Notes: a model not told the origin generated them from the letters alone. Positions 50,601-61,859 are shown, counted from the first letter of the stretch. The stretch: DNA of 64,000 nucleotides from Pteria penguin (GCA_035048485.1 CM068586.1:47567215-47631214); one strand, 5' to 3'. Translations and numbers: made by a program.

Positions 50601-53600
50601 TGACAGAACATGGAATTTTTTCATTGCCTCATATAGGCAGAAATACACAATTCACAATAAAAATTTTTCTAGCAGATATTTTCTGTTCAGAATTCAAATA
50701 CAAGATCTCTGAAATACATATTTCTAAATAAAGACAGGAACTTGGGACCTTTCCCTTGTACCTTTTATGAAATTGGCATTGAGAAAGTGACACTTGCATT
50801 TATTCTGTAAACCATGAATAAGAGTTATCTCTCTTGATGATATAGTCTTGCCAGCACAACGCTCAGTACCTACAATATGCATACCAGTCTTTGCAAAAAC
50901 ACATAAAAGAGTATGCATGAAGAAAATAAAATACCTATTAGGCAATTCCAAGAAAATGATTGGAAATATTTGCCTCACTTTCTTCTTCAGATTCCCTTTG
51001 AACAGGGGTTTCAATTGATTCATTTCCTTGGAGAATTATAATGACTACTCAGGTTATAAATCCTGATTTATATGAGCAATGAAGCGTGACTAACAATGGG
51101 ATTGACTAACAATGGGATTGACTCAAGTGTTATTATGCCTTTTGCCGCGGGCAAAGAAAAGTACGGAGTCAAAACGGAACTTCTGCCTGTTATCGTACAC
51201 GGACGGGGTGGAACTCTTCAACGCAGAGATATAAAAAATTTGACTCCTGCCACTGTTCTTAATTAAACAAAATTAAAGTGGGAATAATTCTACGAAGCAT
51301 GCATTCAAGTCTGCATCCCAAGATAAACCATTAGCACAAGTATGGGAATTTCACACACTGTTTAGTCTAGGTGACTTGGCATACGGCCAAATCAGAAGTC
51401 TTTTATTTTTACTAGTTTGTCGCAAAGTGAGGTACCCCCAACAGGTTAAGCAAATCACTGAAGTGGAAAAAATGAAGAAATCGAACCAGGTACTCTAGTG
51501 TGCATCCCATAGATGAATCATTGGTGCAACTTTGGTACTTGTACTGTCCATAACTGAGATAACTGTGCCCAAAACAGGATACCAAAATGACTCAAATGGA
51601 ACAAGCAAATTCAGAAAATTGTGGTCCCCCGCTTTTGACGCTCTCACAGTAAGGGTGCAGTGATCTGTGACATTGTCATTGTTGTGCATGTCTACAGATA
51701 CAGGAAGGGTATTGCAACTAGACACAAACATGCCCGATATAATGGCCCTATGTTATGACCAAGGTTAAAGTTTTGTGACAGACAGAAAGACAGATGGACA
51801 GACAAATGAGATTTTCACAAAAAGCGGGTGACAAAAAGTATGTCAGGTACAGAAACATGTTTTCGAGTCTGCATCCAAAAATGAATAATTAATTAGTCAT
51901 TTTAGTGTAAGTTTGGTACTTATAGCTTGTCCAGAATTGAGGTACACTAAAAGGCTAACTATGCCACTCAAACCAAAAAATTATGTCACATGCAGCATCC
52001 AAAGCATGCCATCCAGTGTATATCCCAAGATGTTTGCTACTTGCAGCATTTGTAGTTTGTCCAAAACTGAGTTTTCCAGTTGCAGATGTCAGACCTATAC
52101 CACAAGATCATCCAAACTATGTGAAGGTGATCTAAAACTGTCCTTGCTCTGACCATTTGCTGTGGATTAGATGTGTACAAAGACAGAGAAGACATGGTGA
52201 ATCCGTGTTTGTTATTAGGAGGGGGTTGTAATCAGATGAGGGTGTTCCTGAGGATACATAACTGTCAAGATAAACAAATGAATTCAAAGAATTCTAAGAT
52301 GTCAAAAGTAATTATCTTAAATGGAAAGTCTCATCAAAAGGAATCTACATGTGAAGTTGTACCCCTACTGGATCAAAAGTTATAGCCCAAGTTAAATTTT
52401 TTTGTGACAGACTGACAGATGGAGGAATGAGTATTATGAGATGTAATGTCCCCTTGCTTTCACAAAAGTGGAGGACAAAAATTTCACGTGAACACAGAGC
52501 TCTGGTGAAACTTACGCAGAATGTTTACAATACGGAAAGGAATAAATTTAACTTATACAGTCTGCTGTCCTGATTTAATCAATTAAAACATCAATTTTTC
52601 GGCATAACGTCATCAAAAGCATGTTGTTATTGTAGTTGGCAAGGGCCAACGGAAAGGCCCGAAAATGTGCGATCAGTGCGTAGTAATCAACAACTGAATG
52701 AAAACATAGGTTACATGCCAGTTAGTTTAAAAAATAATCGTCGTGTTTGTTCAGCTCTGGTATAGACTTTCCATACATCTTTCTAAATAATTTGCTCAAT
52801 ATGTAGTTCTTAACATACCACAAGTATCAAATGTTCATGAATATTTGCAAATTTAATGCACAAATCATGATCCTCACTGCTTATGTTATAAACATAATTA
52901 TTTAGATATTTCCTTTAAACCAGTGATACTTCCTGTGTTTCTGAATTGTAAGATTTAAGATATGAAATAAATTATATCTAAAAGTTTCTAAAGAAGTAAA
53001 TATTAAAAACTTTCTCCAAAAAATACCATATAAATCAGTACACTATATGAAGCCAAAACTCCTGCTTAACCACAAACATGGCTGACAGGTGAAGATTATT
53101 CCAACTAAAAAAATAACTGCTACTAAAACCTATCTATTGGCACAGGAAATGGGATGAAATGCAAATGTGAAGTTAAACATGATATCAAGCTCTCTATTAC
53201 TACAGTAACTACAAAACACAAAACTTCAAACATTATTTGTGATCTTTAAGACCATAAAAATGGACAAAGATCCTCTCAAGACAAGGGTAATGTGTTACAG
53301 AATTACTGCAATCTTATAAAGATGAAGGAAAATCCCTAATGTTGTGAAAATAATATTGTCTGAAACATGAATTACATTGAATCAAAAAGAAAACCCTTCG
53401 GATAGACTTAATGAAACAGATAAGATAAACTAAATAACAAGAAACACACAATGTCAACAAATTGTGTGGTTTACTTTGCCCTTGGTTGATTCAACTAGCA
53501 GATATGGAAGACCAAGTGGAAGGCAGATAACACAATGGATTTAAAAAAGTTGGACGTATTATCATCTTACGATATTAAAACTGTACACATATTAAATACT

Positions 53601-56600
53601 TAGAGGTATGACATATTTAATTGTTTCGAATCCTTTAATTTCAGTTTTTGTCAAACCTTAGAAGTACATATAAATATGTTAATTCATGCTTAATATCAAA
53701 TATACTTTTTAACTTACTTTGAGCCTAGCCTGCAGAACTTTTGTCAAAGTCAACACATCGCCATGAAAACCACAAGCACCCAGAACTGTAGATCCAGTCC
53801 TAAAAATCGGGATGTAGAAACATTATTATGTCTTTGTAAACATAAAATTCATAATCAATTCATACTTCCTCAAGGTTAAAACTATAGTAGTATTTTAATG
53901 AGTCATGTGGGTTAGTAAGACTATAGTAGTATTTTAATGAGTCATGTGGGTTAGTAAGACTATAGTAGTATTTTAATGAGTCATGTGGGTTAGTAAGACT
54001 ATAGTAGTATTTTAATGAGTCATGTGGGCTAGTAAGACTATAGTAGTATTTTAATGAGTCATGTGGGTTAGTAAGACTATAGTAGTATTTTAATGAGCCA
54101 TGTGGGTTAGTAAGACTATAGTAGTATTTTAATGAGCCATGTGGGCTAGTAAGACTATAGTAGTATTTTAATGAGCCATGTGGGTTAGTAAGACTATAGT
54201 AGTATTTTAATGAGTCATGTGGGTTAGTAAGACTATAGTAGTATTTTAATGAGCCATGTGGGTTAGTAAGACTATAGTAGTATTTTAATGAGTCATGTGG
54301 GTTAGTAAGACTATAGTAGTATTTTAATGAGCCATGTGGGTTAGTAAGACTATAGTAGTATTTTAATGAGCCATGTGGGCTAGTAAGACTATAGTAGTAT
54401 TTTAATGAGCCATGTGGGCTAGTAAGACTATAGTAGTATTTTAATGAGTCATGTAGGTTAGTAAGACTATAGTAGTATTTTAATGAGTCATGTGGGGTAG
54501 TAAGACTATAGTAGTATTTTAATGAGTCATGTGGGTTAGTAAGACTATAGTAGTATTTTAATTAGCCATGTGGGATAGTAAGACTATAGCAGTATTTTAA
54601 TGAGTCATGTGGGTTAGTAAGACTATAGTAGTATTTTAATGAGCGATGTGGGTTAGTAAGATAAACAATTCATGAGCCTACATAAACTCCAGACTGAACA
54701 AAAAACAATAAATTGTTGTTAAATAAGAAACCACTAAAAATGTTGTAACCAAGGATTAACAAGCAGAGTGTTAATTAGGAAAGACTATGACTTTCAAAAG
54801 GAAGAGGGCAAAGAATCACGAAAGCATTCTTTTAACCTACATGTATTCCACTTGCGTATATTAGTGATATTGTCCTAAGGATATTTCATTCAGCACATCA
54901 GCCTGGAAAGCATATACTGTCAATCATCAACAGAAAAAATTACTCCTCTTTTGCTAATGGGCAATCCTTATGTTTAAACCCTGCTTATGATATCTAAAAT
55001 GTCCTATCCTTACAAATTGTATAAATTATGATGAGTACATGTATTATAATTTGCAGTACGTCCAGGATTGACATTAACATTTAAAGGACCTTTTGTCTAA
55101 AAGCTTTCATGGCCCAATCACACCTGCGGTTCGGTTTACTAAAACACTTACGACAAATCTGACATTTTGGACACCTGATTTCATAAATATTTTACCTGAA
55201 TACTCTAAATAAAAGCTGTTTTCAAAAAAAAAAACTAGGGCAGTCCTAATGGGACAAATACTCCCCCCCCCCACCCACCCATGGCAACAAAGTTAAAACA
55301 TGCAATAATTCATCCCAAGATACATCCGTGGTATAAGTGTAATGGATGTCCAACTTACAAGTACATTTTGAAGTAAAATCAATGAAAACAATGTTTTACC
55401 CACTGTGTCTATTGTGACCTTGACCTTTGACCTATGACCTTGGTTCGAGGTTATGATACATCCTTGGATCCTAAGCAAGAATTCTGTGAATTATTATTGA
55501 AACCTGTGCACAGGGAAAAAGGTTATGGCCCGGACAAGGTTATACCAATTGTGTCTATCATGACCTTGACCTTTGACCTATGACCTTGGTTCAAAGTCAT
55601 GACACACCCTTGGATCCTAAGCAACAATTCTGTGAAATATTATTGAAATCCGTGCACAGGGTGAGAAGTTATGGCAAGGACAATGTTTGGTGGACAGACA
55701 GACAGACAGACGGACAGACAGAAATACAGGGTGATTCCTATTTAACCCCCCAAGCTTTGTTTACGGGGGGTATAATAATAAAAATATATTAATCTTAAGC
55801 AGAAAATCAGTCACTTCTGCCAATATCTACATTTAATGTATTATCATAAAATTTTAACAATTTCTTGTAAGATCTTTAATAAAACCTGCCCCTGGATTCC
55901 AGAGGTTAGTAGATGGTAAACCACTGAATTATTAACAGAATGTAAAATGTACCAAGTCAGTATGAAATTTCCAAAAAACAAAAATGCAAATCTATGGAAA
56001 GAATGTTGTTAGCACTGTGGACTGATCAGTTATAAGGTTTAATACCAATAAAGAGTCAAGGTGTTTTGGAATTTTTAAACAAAACACACAAGGCTTACTC
56101 CTCAAGCAATTTTAGAAATGACACAAACTGTGATTTTATGCATAAACTACAAAATCTACACCTACATTCTCATTGTATTTATGCAATTTTCTCACTGTGT
56201 TTAATGCTGATATGTACTGTAGATACATTGACAAATTGTTTAATCTGTGACTGAAAGGCTACATGTAACATTAGTAGGGCTCCAAGTTGCAAGTAAATTA
56301 CTCGCAATTGTGAGTAAAAGTTGAAAAGGGTGAGAAAAATTGCATGTCACCAAATAACGAGTAAATCAACTGAACATTGAAATATCCAGAAGTGGATTTT
56401 CCAGACCAGGTCGATTTTTACTAATAAAATCACTTAACAGGAATCATTTTTGTATTTAAAGAAGCTGGAAATGAATTAAGCGTTTAAACAAACGAGGCAT
56501 GCCATGTTAATCAAGTGTCACTTCATTCGGCTTCAAGTCACTGAAGTTGTTTGACACATACACGGTACCAGCCAGTGAATGTCCCCGAGATGTCAAATGG

Positions 56601-59600
56601 CTCAAGTAATACTTGGCCTACACCTAGTATACATGTAAGTATTAGAGATACTGATACTGAACAAGACTATTGATAATACTGTACAGTTATACAGATTCAC
56701 TGATTTTTAGCATTTAATTATGTACCTTATCATGAAATGTTCTTTTTTTTATATTGCTTTTAAACCTTCTTTAGTTTAAAGTTCAAGACTTGAATGCCTG
56801 ATATGTGGCAAGTAAAATATCTATGTTACTAGGCAGATTTTTAGTTATGAAAAAGGAACACTTTGAGCCCTGATTAGTAAGGTAAGTGTCAAATCCTGCT
56901 AGTGTATATCTACTGGCAGTACATGTATCAAGTGAAGTTAGGGTATTGAGCAGTTATACCAGGTAATTTATTACAATATAATTATATAATTAATGACTCA
57001 ATTTTTATCATGGGTATTTTGAATATTATATTACTGTACATGCTGTGCTGGTAGAAGAAAATATTTTACTTACAATTTGTAGGTTTTAGCTTGATCTCTT
57101 GAGTGTATTGAAAATCCCTGACTTAATCTGGTATCAGATGCTATCACAGAGAAATCATCTCCAGCAATAGCAAGAACAGTCCTGAAAATAGAAAATATAT
57201 GATTCATTGTCTTAAATATATGTTCTTACCTGTGAAATTAGAGACACAGTAAACCAGACCTTGATTCTGAAAAATCTAGTCATATAATGCAATGACATTT
57301 CCTACAGGAAAACTCTCATCTTAATATTATTCTTACATGTACCGGTATTTACAACTGACTCGAGATAATTCGAACTCGAAGAGACCAAGAGAGACAGTTT
57401 GATTTAAGCAAAGTTCAGTTAGGGATTTATATCTATATTAAGAAATTAAAACTGGGACTTTACAGGAATTAACAGGAATTAACAGGAATTAACAGGAGTT
57501 AACAGGAATTCCAGTTATCAGTGTTCAACTAAATAAAATTAAAACTGTATATATACAGGGATCATTCTGGGCCTAAGCCGGTGTGGCCTAGTGGACAAGG
57601 TGCTCGGCTCGTGATCGAGAGGTCGCGGGTTCGACTCCCGCCCGGGGCACACCGGTGTTCTGTCTTTCGGATGAGACAGTAAAAACCGAGGTCCCGTGTC
57701 ACGGTAGGCGTGGCACGTAAAAGATCCCTCACTGCTTCGGGTGGGTCCGTTGCAAAGGTCTAAATTTGTATGCAATGAATCAGGCAGATGCCGTCACCAT
57801 ATACGTGAAATAATCGTGGAGTGACATAAAACAATAATCAAACAAACAAACAAAATCATTCTGGGCCGCGATATCGCGATATTAGTGCATTATTTTCGTC
57901 AAAATCCCATTAAAACTCTCAGACTGCGCCAAAAATCCTATCGATATTTTTCACAAAATTTGTAATGAATAGATATTGTTCGAACTGTCTTGAGCTGTGT
58001 TACGAATCATGATCATTCTGGCGTTTGAAAGATCGTTTTAGAATTGCTATTGGTAATTGAATGTCATGTTAACTATGATTTAAAAGCGTCCGTAGCCCTG
58101 GTAAGGGGCAACTTAAACTTTTAAAATTCATTGAGAATTCATATGCAATATCTCATCCAAAACATACTAGTGATTGTGAGAAAGCTTTCTCTAAACAAAA
58201 TCTTGTCACATCAGGAACAGACTGTCAAGTGTCCATTGCACAGAACTGATGACAGTGATGATTGAAGGGAAAGATTCAGGAGAATTTAACTTTAATGGTG
58301 CTTTAAAAGACTGGAGAAATAAAAAAGCAGACTGATTTTCAGGAGAGAGAAGACATTGTTAATGGATATCTTGATTTGTTATTTTGTTTTTCATAAGTTA
58401 AAACACTTTAATTTACAGTAATGCTATTAAACATTCAGGAGTTTACAATTGTGCATTTTATCATTCCTTGATTAAAAAAAAATACAAACGGATGAGTAGA
58501 AATATCCAACAAAATTTCAGAAAATCCCATTAAAATTTATTTGATGGGATACTTATCCCATTACTTTCAGATTCCAGAATGATCCCTGTATATATATAAT
58601 ATTAGTTAAAACGTAACAGAACACATTTTCTATTTGAAAACAGGCATCAAATAGTACAGATCAACAGATATCATATTAAAAATTTGCAAATTAAGCACAA
58701 ATAAGCGTTGATCCATAGTACACAGACTATGATACATGTATGTAAATACCTGTATTCATAATCTATGCATGTATGCATACCATTCACAGAATATTTCACA
58801 GCTCCATGACCCATACCTATGTATTAAAGCAATTATTTACAAGCTGTCAATCCAGTCATTTTCAGTCCATTAAACAGACTCACAATACTACAAGACATGT
58901 TTGTAAAGCATGAATGCACCCAGCAGTAACAAAGTCCAAATAAGGCTAATTTTTCAATGTCCTATTTCTTGGTTACACCAAATCCCATGGGAATATACAC
59001 ATTTGAAAAATGGAAGATCTACTTCTTACCTCTTACCATTCATAAATTATAAAAGATCTTAGAGATTTTTAAATGTAGGTCAAAGGTCACAGTCAAGGTC
59101 ACAAGGTTAAAAAAAACCTATTGTTTCAACGGAAAGGTCTTGTCACAAGTAATATGCTTATGAAATATGAAAGCCCTACCTCTTATCATTATAAAGTTAT
59201 AACCAATGTTACAGGTTTTTAAATGTAGGGCAAACATCACCATCAAGTTCTCAAAATCAAAAAATTCTGTACAAAGAAAAAGGTCCTATTATAAGATATA
59301 CACATGTCAAATATGAAAACCTTATTAGTTATCTCTTATGATTCAAAAGATATACCCAATGTTAAAGTTTTTGAAATGTAGGTCAAATATCACAGTAAAG
59401 CTCAAGTGGTAAAAAACTATTGTACCCAGGGAAAGGTCTTGTCACAAGGAAAACACATGTGAAATATGTAAGTCCTATCACATACCATTCAAAAATTATA
59501 GTATGAACAATTTTTTCCTAAATTTCTAAAGGTCAAACTCTAAGGCTATGAGCAAGGTTACAATGTCAAAAAATTTGGTACTAGTAGAGAGGTATTCTTG

Positions 59601-61210
59601 AAAGATGTGCACATGTGAAATATAAAAGCTCTATCACTTAGCATTTAAAAGTTATAGCATACTGGCAAGTTTTGGGGTTTTTTTTCTTAAATATAGGTCA
59701 AATTCCAAGGGTCAAGATTTGAAGGCCAAATATTACTTAACTAGAAAAAGGTCTTCCCACAAGAAATACAATGTGAACTATGAAAGCCCTATCACCTACA
59801 TTTTCAAAGTTATGTCTCTTTTAGTTTTATTGAAAGTGGGACGGAATGGAAAGAACGATAGACAGACAGACCAACAGCCAAACTAAAAGCTCTATGCCCC
59901 CTTGATCTACAAGACGGGGGCATCAAAAAGTAAACTGATACTGTCAACTTAATTTTTTAATGAATATGTCTTCTATTACAAACATGACAATAACTTTAAT
60001 GAATTTAGAATGACAATACAAATTACAACAAGGTTTTTTTTAAAAGTTCATACTATTTTAAGTCCACTATGTTAATAAGGGTATTTAAAAATGTGAAATT
60101 ATGATGAAAATTTTATAATTACACATGTATGTAAAGGTAGATGCACTGTGCACTGCAGACAAACACATTTAAAAAATTTTGTAAATGATTCAAAGAATCA
60201 AATGATTGATTGTTTTTTGTTTAACGTCACACCACGAATATTTCACATATATGGTGATGGCATCTGCCTGATGCTGGGCATACAAATTTTGACCTTTGCA
60301 ACGGACCCACCCGAAGCAGTGAGGGATCTTTAAAGTGCCATGCATACCATGATGCAGGCCTTGGTTTTTACTGTCTGATCCGAAAGACAGACACCGGCAT
60401 GACCAGAGCAGGATTCAAACCCCGGCCTCCTGATAAGGAGGCAAGCGTGATACCACTAGGCCATGCTGCCTTCAAAGGTTCTACTGAGTCCAGCATAGTT
60501 TGTGTTTTCTGGTTTTCCAGTTCATTTTGTTTTACTTTATGATGAAAGATATTCATCCATTTTTACAATTAAAGACATAAAAAATTTGCACTCCCCTTCA
60601 ATCACTGATTTCAAAGTTTAATGTCAAGGTCACAAAGCATGAATGACTGCATTACATGTAAGTTTCTGGATGTCAAATCACAAAAACCTGAATAACAATT
60701 AAAATAAAGAAGGGTAAACAAGAGAATCTGGCGAATGGTAATAGTAAACAACAGCATAATAAAACAGCCACATGCAAGAATCTCAAAAGAGAATACCTCA
60801 ATTCAATTCAATACAAGAGAAAATTCAAAACACTGGAATATTGGCTTTCACCAATTCTTAATTTCTTTCCCTGATTCTGAACTTCTTTCGCCAATGGCGA
60901 AAATAGCAAAGGGCAGCATGAGCCCTGCTCAAGACGTCAGTGTCACAGTTATTGTGAAACATTGCATGGGTAAAAAAAAAAAAATGGATACTAAATATAT
61001 TTACAAAAGATTTAATCAAACCAGCCGAAATTCTTTTTATGAATTTAGCTCAAATTTACTCTGATTTATATTCATTTATGATCTAAACATATTTCAGTAA
61101 ATCAATAACTGATACATTTACCCTCCATTCATAGCATATGGACTGAAATAAGCGTTTTTAGGAGCATAACTGCTCTCGCTACCCATCGCAGGCTCACACA
61201 GCATACTCAT
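39405..61210 (-). CDS. PSMB1: proteasome subunit beta type-1 (beta-6), six coding exons
   Basis: A structural, non-catalytic beta subunit of the 20S proteasome core, in cytosol and nucleus. Coding exons, 5' to 3': 61210-61122, 57181-57074, 53799-53718, 45666-45537, 44931-44825, 39590-39405. Lengths 89+108+82+130+107+186 give 702 bases: 233 residues plus stop, against about 241 in human. All five introns are GT-AG and the phases join. Family landmarks in order: [31 protein letters not shown] and LTLTKVL, AAMLST and [30 protein letters not shown] then [34 protein letters not shown] and the Leu-Arg-Arg-Asp end. No break is visible, so it looks functional. Introns 1, 2, 3 and 5 are loaded with repeats. 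The start codon could instead be the Met at residue 3 or 9. Confidence 0.97.
39984..42674 (+). mobile_element. GCTCACCTGAG dispersed element, copy II (PSMB1 intron 5)
   Basis: The left end AACAAGAGGCCCAAGTGGGC contains the palindrome GGCCCAAGTGGGCC, followed by GCTCACCTGAG. The right end is a hairpin (42640-42668, 13-bp stem, TTT loop) then TAAAAA. The body is tandemly repeated blocks of about 600-900 bp, each with a TTTGACCACAGCTGGATTTG tRNA-like piece (minus B box GGTTCAAATCC) or a GGTTTGTCTCTGTATGC piece. No protein is encoded. Inserted antisense to PSMB1. Confidence 0.8.
41514..41620. repeat. 107-bp poly(C) tract
   Basis: C throughout except A at 41561 and 41602 and G at 41609. It sits where sister blocks of the same element have only 5-7 C followed by T (42113-42120, 49559-49570, 41168-41180). 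Confidence 0.97.
42675..43734. other. PSMB1 intron 5, no feature recognised
   Basis: AT-rich intronic sequence. Confidence 0.5.
43735..43998 (+). mobile_element. tRNA-derived V-SINE-like element (PSMB1 intron 5)
   Basis: tRNA-like head with B box GGTTCGACTTCC, then TGTCACGGTAGGCGTGGCAC, then the 3' block TAGATACCGACACCATGTAC and AGTCGTGGAGTGACGTGAA, and an AATT-type tail. A diverged subfamily relative to 57574. Confidence 0.88.
44825..44931 (-). CDS. PSMB1: PSMB1 exon 5
   Basis: Acceptor TCTGTACAG, donor CAG|GTATTC. Encodes [14 protein letters not shown] and [16 protein letters not shown]. Confidence 0.97.
45218..45330 (+). mobile_element. SINE 3' fragment (PSMB1 intron 4)
   Basis: GATATAACTGAAATATTGTT then GAAAGTGACGTAAAACACC and an (AACC)n-like tail. 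This 3' end is typical of a mollusc SINE family different from the V-SINE-like copies. Confidence 0.6.
45537..45666 (-). CDS. PSMB1: PSMB1 exon 4
   Basis: Acceptor GTTCTATAG, donor CAAG|GTATGT. Encodes [20 protein letters not shown]. Confidence 0.97.
45962..46073. repeat. tandem duplication with a telomere-like joint
   Basis: Two copies of CTACAATCTCTMGCAATCTA plus CTTRTAGATAGGTTAAGCC, separated by CTAACCCTAACCCTTT, a CCCTAA-like bridge. Confidence 0.8.
46062..46185 (+). mobile_element. SINE head fragment (PSMB1 intron 3)
   Basis: tRNA-like head with CCTGGTTAGATTCCTGCCGT (degenerate B box) and GTTCTGTCTTTCTGATGAGA. The 3' half is absent. Confidence 0.75.
46200..47298. other. PSMB1 intron 3, no feature recognised
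   Basis: AT-rich intronic DNA with nothing identifiable. Confidence 0.4.
47299..47953. mobile_element. 85-bp hairpin interrupted by a MITE
   Basis: Without the inserted MITE and one copy of its target repeat, 47299-47320 plus 47891-47904 form a 36-bp arm. That arm is the perfect reverse complement of 47918-47953, across a 13-nt loop. Confidence 0.85.
47321..47884. mobile_element. 564-bp MITE with 13-bp inverted ends
   Basis: Ends CAGAGATGCCAAC and GTTGGCATCTCTG are perfect inverted repeats. GGATTA flanks both sides (47315-47320 and 47885-47890) as a 6-bp target duplication. The right part repeats ATCGGAGC four times, like binding-site iterons. No transposase is encoded. Confidence 0.92.
47992..50122 (+). 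mobile_element. GCTCACCTGAG dispersed element, copy III (PSMB1 intron 3)
   Basis: The left end AACAAGAGGCCCAAGTGGGC and the first 140 bases match copy II closely. The 3' hairpin is at 50088-50116 followed by TAAAAA. Interrupted by another element at 48141-49068. Confidence 0.82.
48141..49068. mobile_element. 928-bp element nested in copy III
   Basis: Copy II shows the empty site (TAGAATAAAAAACAACAC near 40127-40144). The insert has GGTCGGAATTGCAT at 48167-48180 inverted at its right end as ATGCAATTCCGACC (49055-49068). Its right end also folds on itself (GGAATTGC-TAT-GCAATTCC). It contains a 95-bp tandem duplication at 48241-48429. No open frame. Confidence 0.8.
50123..51080. other. PSMB1 intron 3, no feature recognised
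   Basis: AT-rich intronic DNA. Confidence 0.4.
51280..52500. repeat. dispersed repeat with three to four internal blocks
   Basis: CTGCATCCCAAGATRAA...CATTRGTGCAA...TTGGTACTT...CTGTCCA recurs near 51310, 51503, 51870 and 52018. The piece ends with GACAGACAGAAAGACAGATG-type sequence. Diverged copies of a mollusc dispersed repeat. Confidence 0.55.
52501..53717. other. PSMB1 intron 3, no feature recognised
   Basis: AT-rich intronic sequence next to exon 3. Confidence 0.4.
53718..53799 (-). CDS. PSMB1: PSMB1 exon 3
   Basis: Acceptor CGATTTTTAG, donor AAA|GTAAGT. Encodes [20 protein letters not shown]. Confidence 0.96.
53880..54660. repeat. 39-bp minisatellite (PSMB1 intron 2)
   Basis: About 20 copies of GACTATAGTAGTATTTTAAT plus GAGTCATGTGGGTTAGTAA, nearly identical. 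It begins 80 bp upstream of exon 3 in the gene's direction. On the sense (minus) strand most units contain TACTAAC. Confidence 0.97.
55405..55700 (+). repeat. 146-bp tandem block with nuclear-receptor-type half-sites (PSMB1 intron 2)
   Basis: Two copies start TGTGTCTAT at 55405 and 55551. Each has four TGACCT half-sites at 55415, 55421, 55428, 55435 and at 55561, 55567, 55574, 55581. They are followed by GACAGACAGACAGACGGACA. A typical bivalve dispersed repeat. Confidence 0.8.
55790..57073. other. PSMB1 intron 2, no feature recognised
   Basis: AT-rich intronic DNA. The stretch 54661-55390 on the other side of the repeat block also holds nothing recognised apart from a C-rich tract at 55263-55280. 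Confidence 0.4.
57074..57181 (-). CDS. PSMB1: PSMB1 exon 2
   Basis: Acceptor CTATTTTCAG, donor AATT|GTAAGT. Encodes [20 protein letters not shown] and GFSIHSRD. Confidence 0.97.
57561..57867 (+). mobile_element. full-length V-SINE-like element with perfect target duplication (PSMB1 intron 1)
   Basis: Body 57574-57854: A box TGGCCTAGTGG, B box GGTTCGACTCC, central CTTTCGGATGAGACAGTAAA and AACCGAGGTCCCGTGT, 3' block GGCAGATGCCGTCACCATAT, tail (CAAA)n. ATCATTCTGGGCC is repeated exactly at 57561-57573 and 57855-57867. The perfect duplication implies recent insertion. Confidence 0.97.
57868..59040. other. PSMB1 intron 1, no feature recognised
   Basis: Intronic sequence with nothing identifiable. 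Confidence 0.4.
59041..59935. repeat. six degenerate 130-140-bp blocks with GTCAAAGGTCA motifs
   Basis: Each block has AGGTCTTGTCACAAG-like, GTGAAATATGAAAGCCCTA-like and AAAGTTAT pieces in order. It ends with AGACAGACAGACCAACAG and GACGGGGGCAT. Same broad repeat class as 55405. Confidence 0.7.
60200..60480 (-). mobile_element. tRNA-derived V-SINE-like element (PSMB1 intron 1)
   Basis: Minus copy with (ATTG)n-type tail at its left, central block and tRNA head (GGTTTGAATCC on the complement). TTCAAAG occurs at both edges (60189-60195 and 60471-60477), a possible short target duplication. Older than 57574 by its substitutions. Confidence 0.9.
61122..61210 (-). CDS. PSMB1: PSMB1 exon 1 (start codon)
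   Basis: ATG at 61208-61210, donor GGAGG|GTAAAT. Encodes a short N-terminus ending [11 protein letters not shown], matching the family's FSPY...NGG before the beta-fold. Confidence 0.92.
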
Positions 61211-61378
61211 AGTGATGACAAATGCTTTTTTGTTAATACGAGTTGTCTACTCAGGAAAATCTGTAACAGTTGTTTCGACTTTCATCACTTCTTCCTAATT
61301 TAATTCGCTCTTCTCCGGGAAAATTTTCACTCTTATAACATGAAATAAACGTTGCTTTGAAACCTAGTTTAAATACTA

Positions 61379-61431
61379 AATGCATCAGAGATATAGACTA
61401 CTTTGAAAGTAGTCTATGTCTCTGATAGCAT
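61379..61431. mobile_element. palindromic micro-insertion upstream of PSMB1
   Basis: 61384-61404 and 61406-61426 pair over 20 of 21 bases around a single G. The core ends are CAGAGAT and GTCTCTG (61386-61424). The flanks AATGCAT and ATAGCAT match at 5 of 7 positions. Confidence 0.65.
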
Positions 61432-61859
61432 AAAACATCTTCAAATTAAACAGAATATATGGTCTCTAAATACCAGGAAATATGATGTCAATTTTAATAC
61501 ACCCTCTATGGATCCAGTGCACCGCATATTACTGTGATTGATTCAACGGGCCAGTTTTCTAATTATACTGTGCCACTAATGTTTCGATTTTACAACGTCA
61601 CCGATGAAAGTGAAATTTCAAGAGTACATGCAATCGGAGACTGAGACCGAGTAGTCTATGCACGGACTTATAAACAAGATATGTCCTTGGTCGATGTAAA
61701 CCAATCAAGAAGTCTGCCTGTTTAAAAGGACACAATGCCTGTTTAATAGACACACCATGCCTGTTTGATAAACATACAATACAGTCTATTAGATTTATAA
61801 TCACTTTTTGCATTCACAATCATTGAACGGACAATTGGTATGTAAATGTAATTACTCAC

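Noticed and set aside
51481..51520. tRNA-like B box GGTTCGATTTC on the minus strand
   Set aside because: Too isolated; no A box or SINE body next to it.
57574..57650. A tRNA gene (A and B boxes present)
   Set aside because: The tRNA-like head continues into the conserved SINE body, is flanked by a target duplication, and cannot form a full cloverleaf; the same applies to the other SINE heads.
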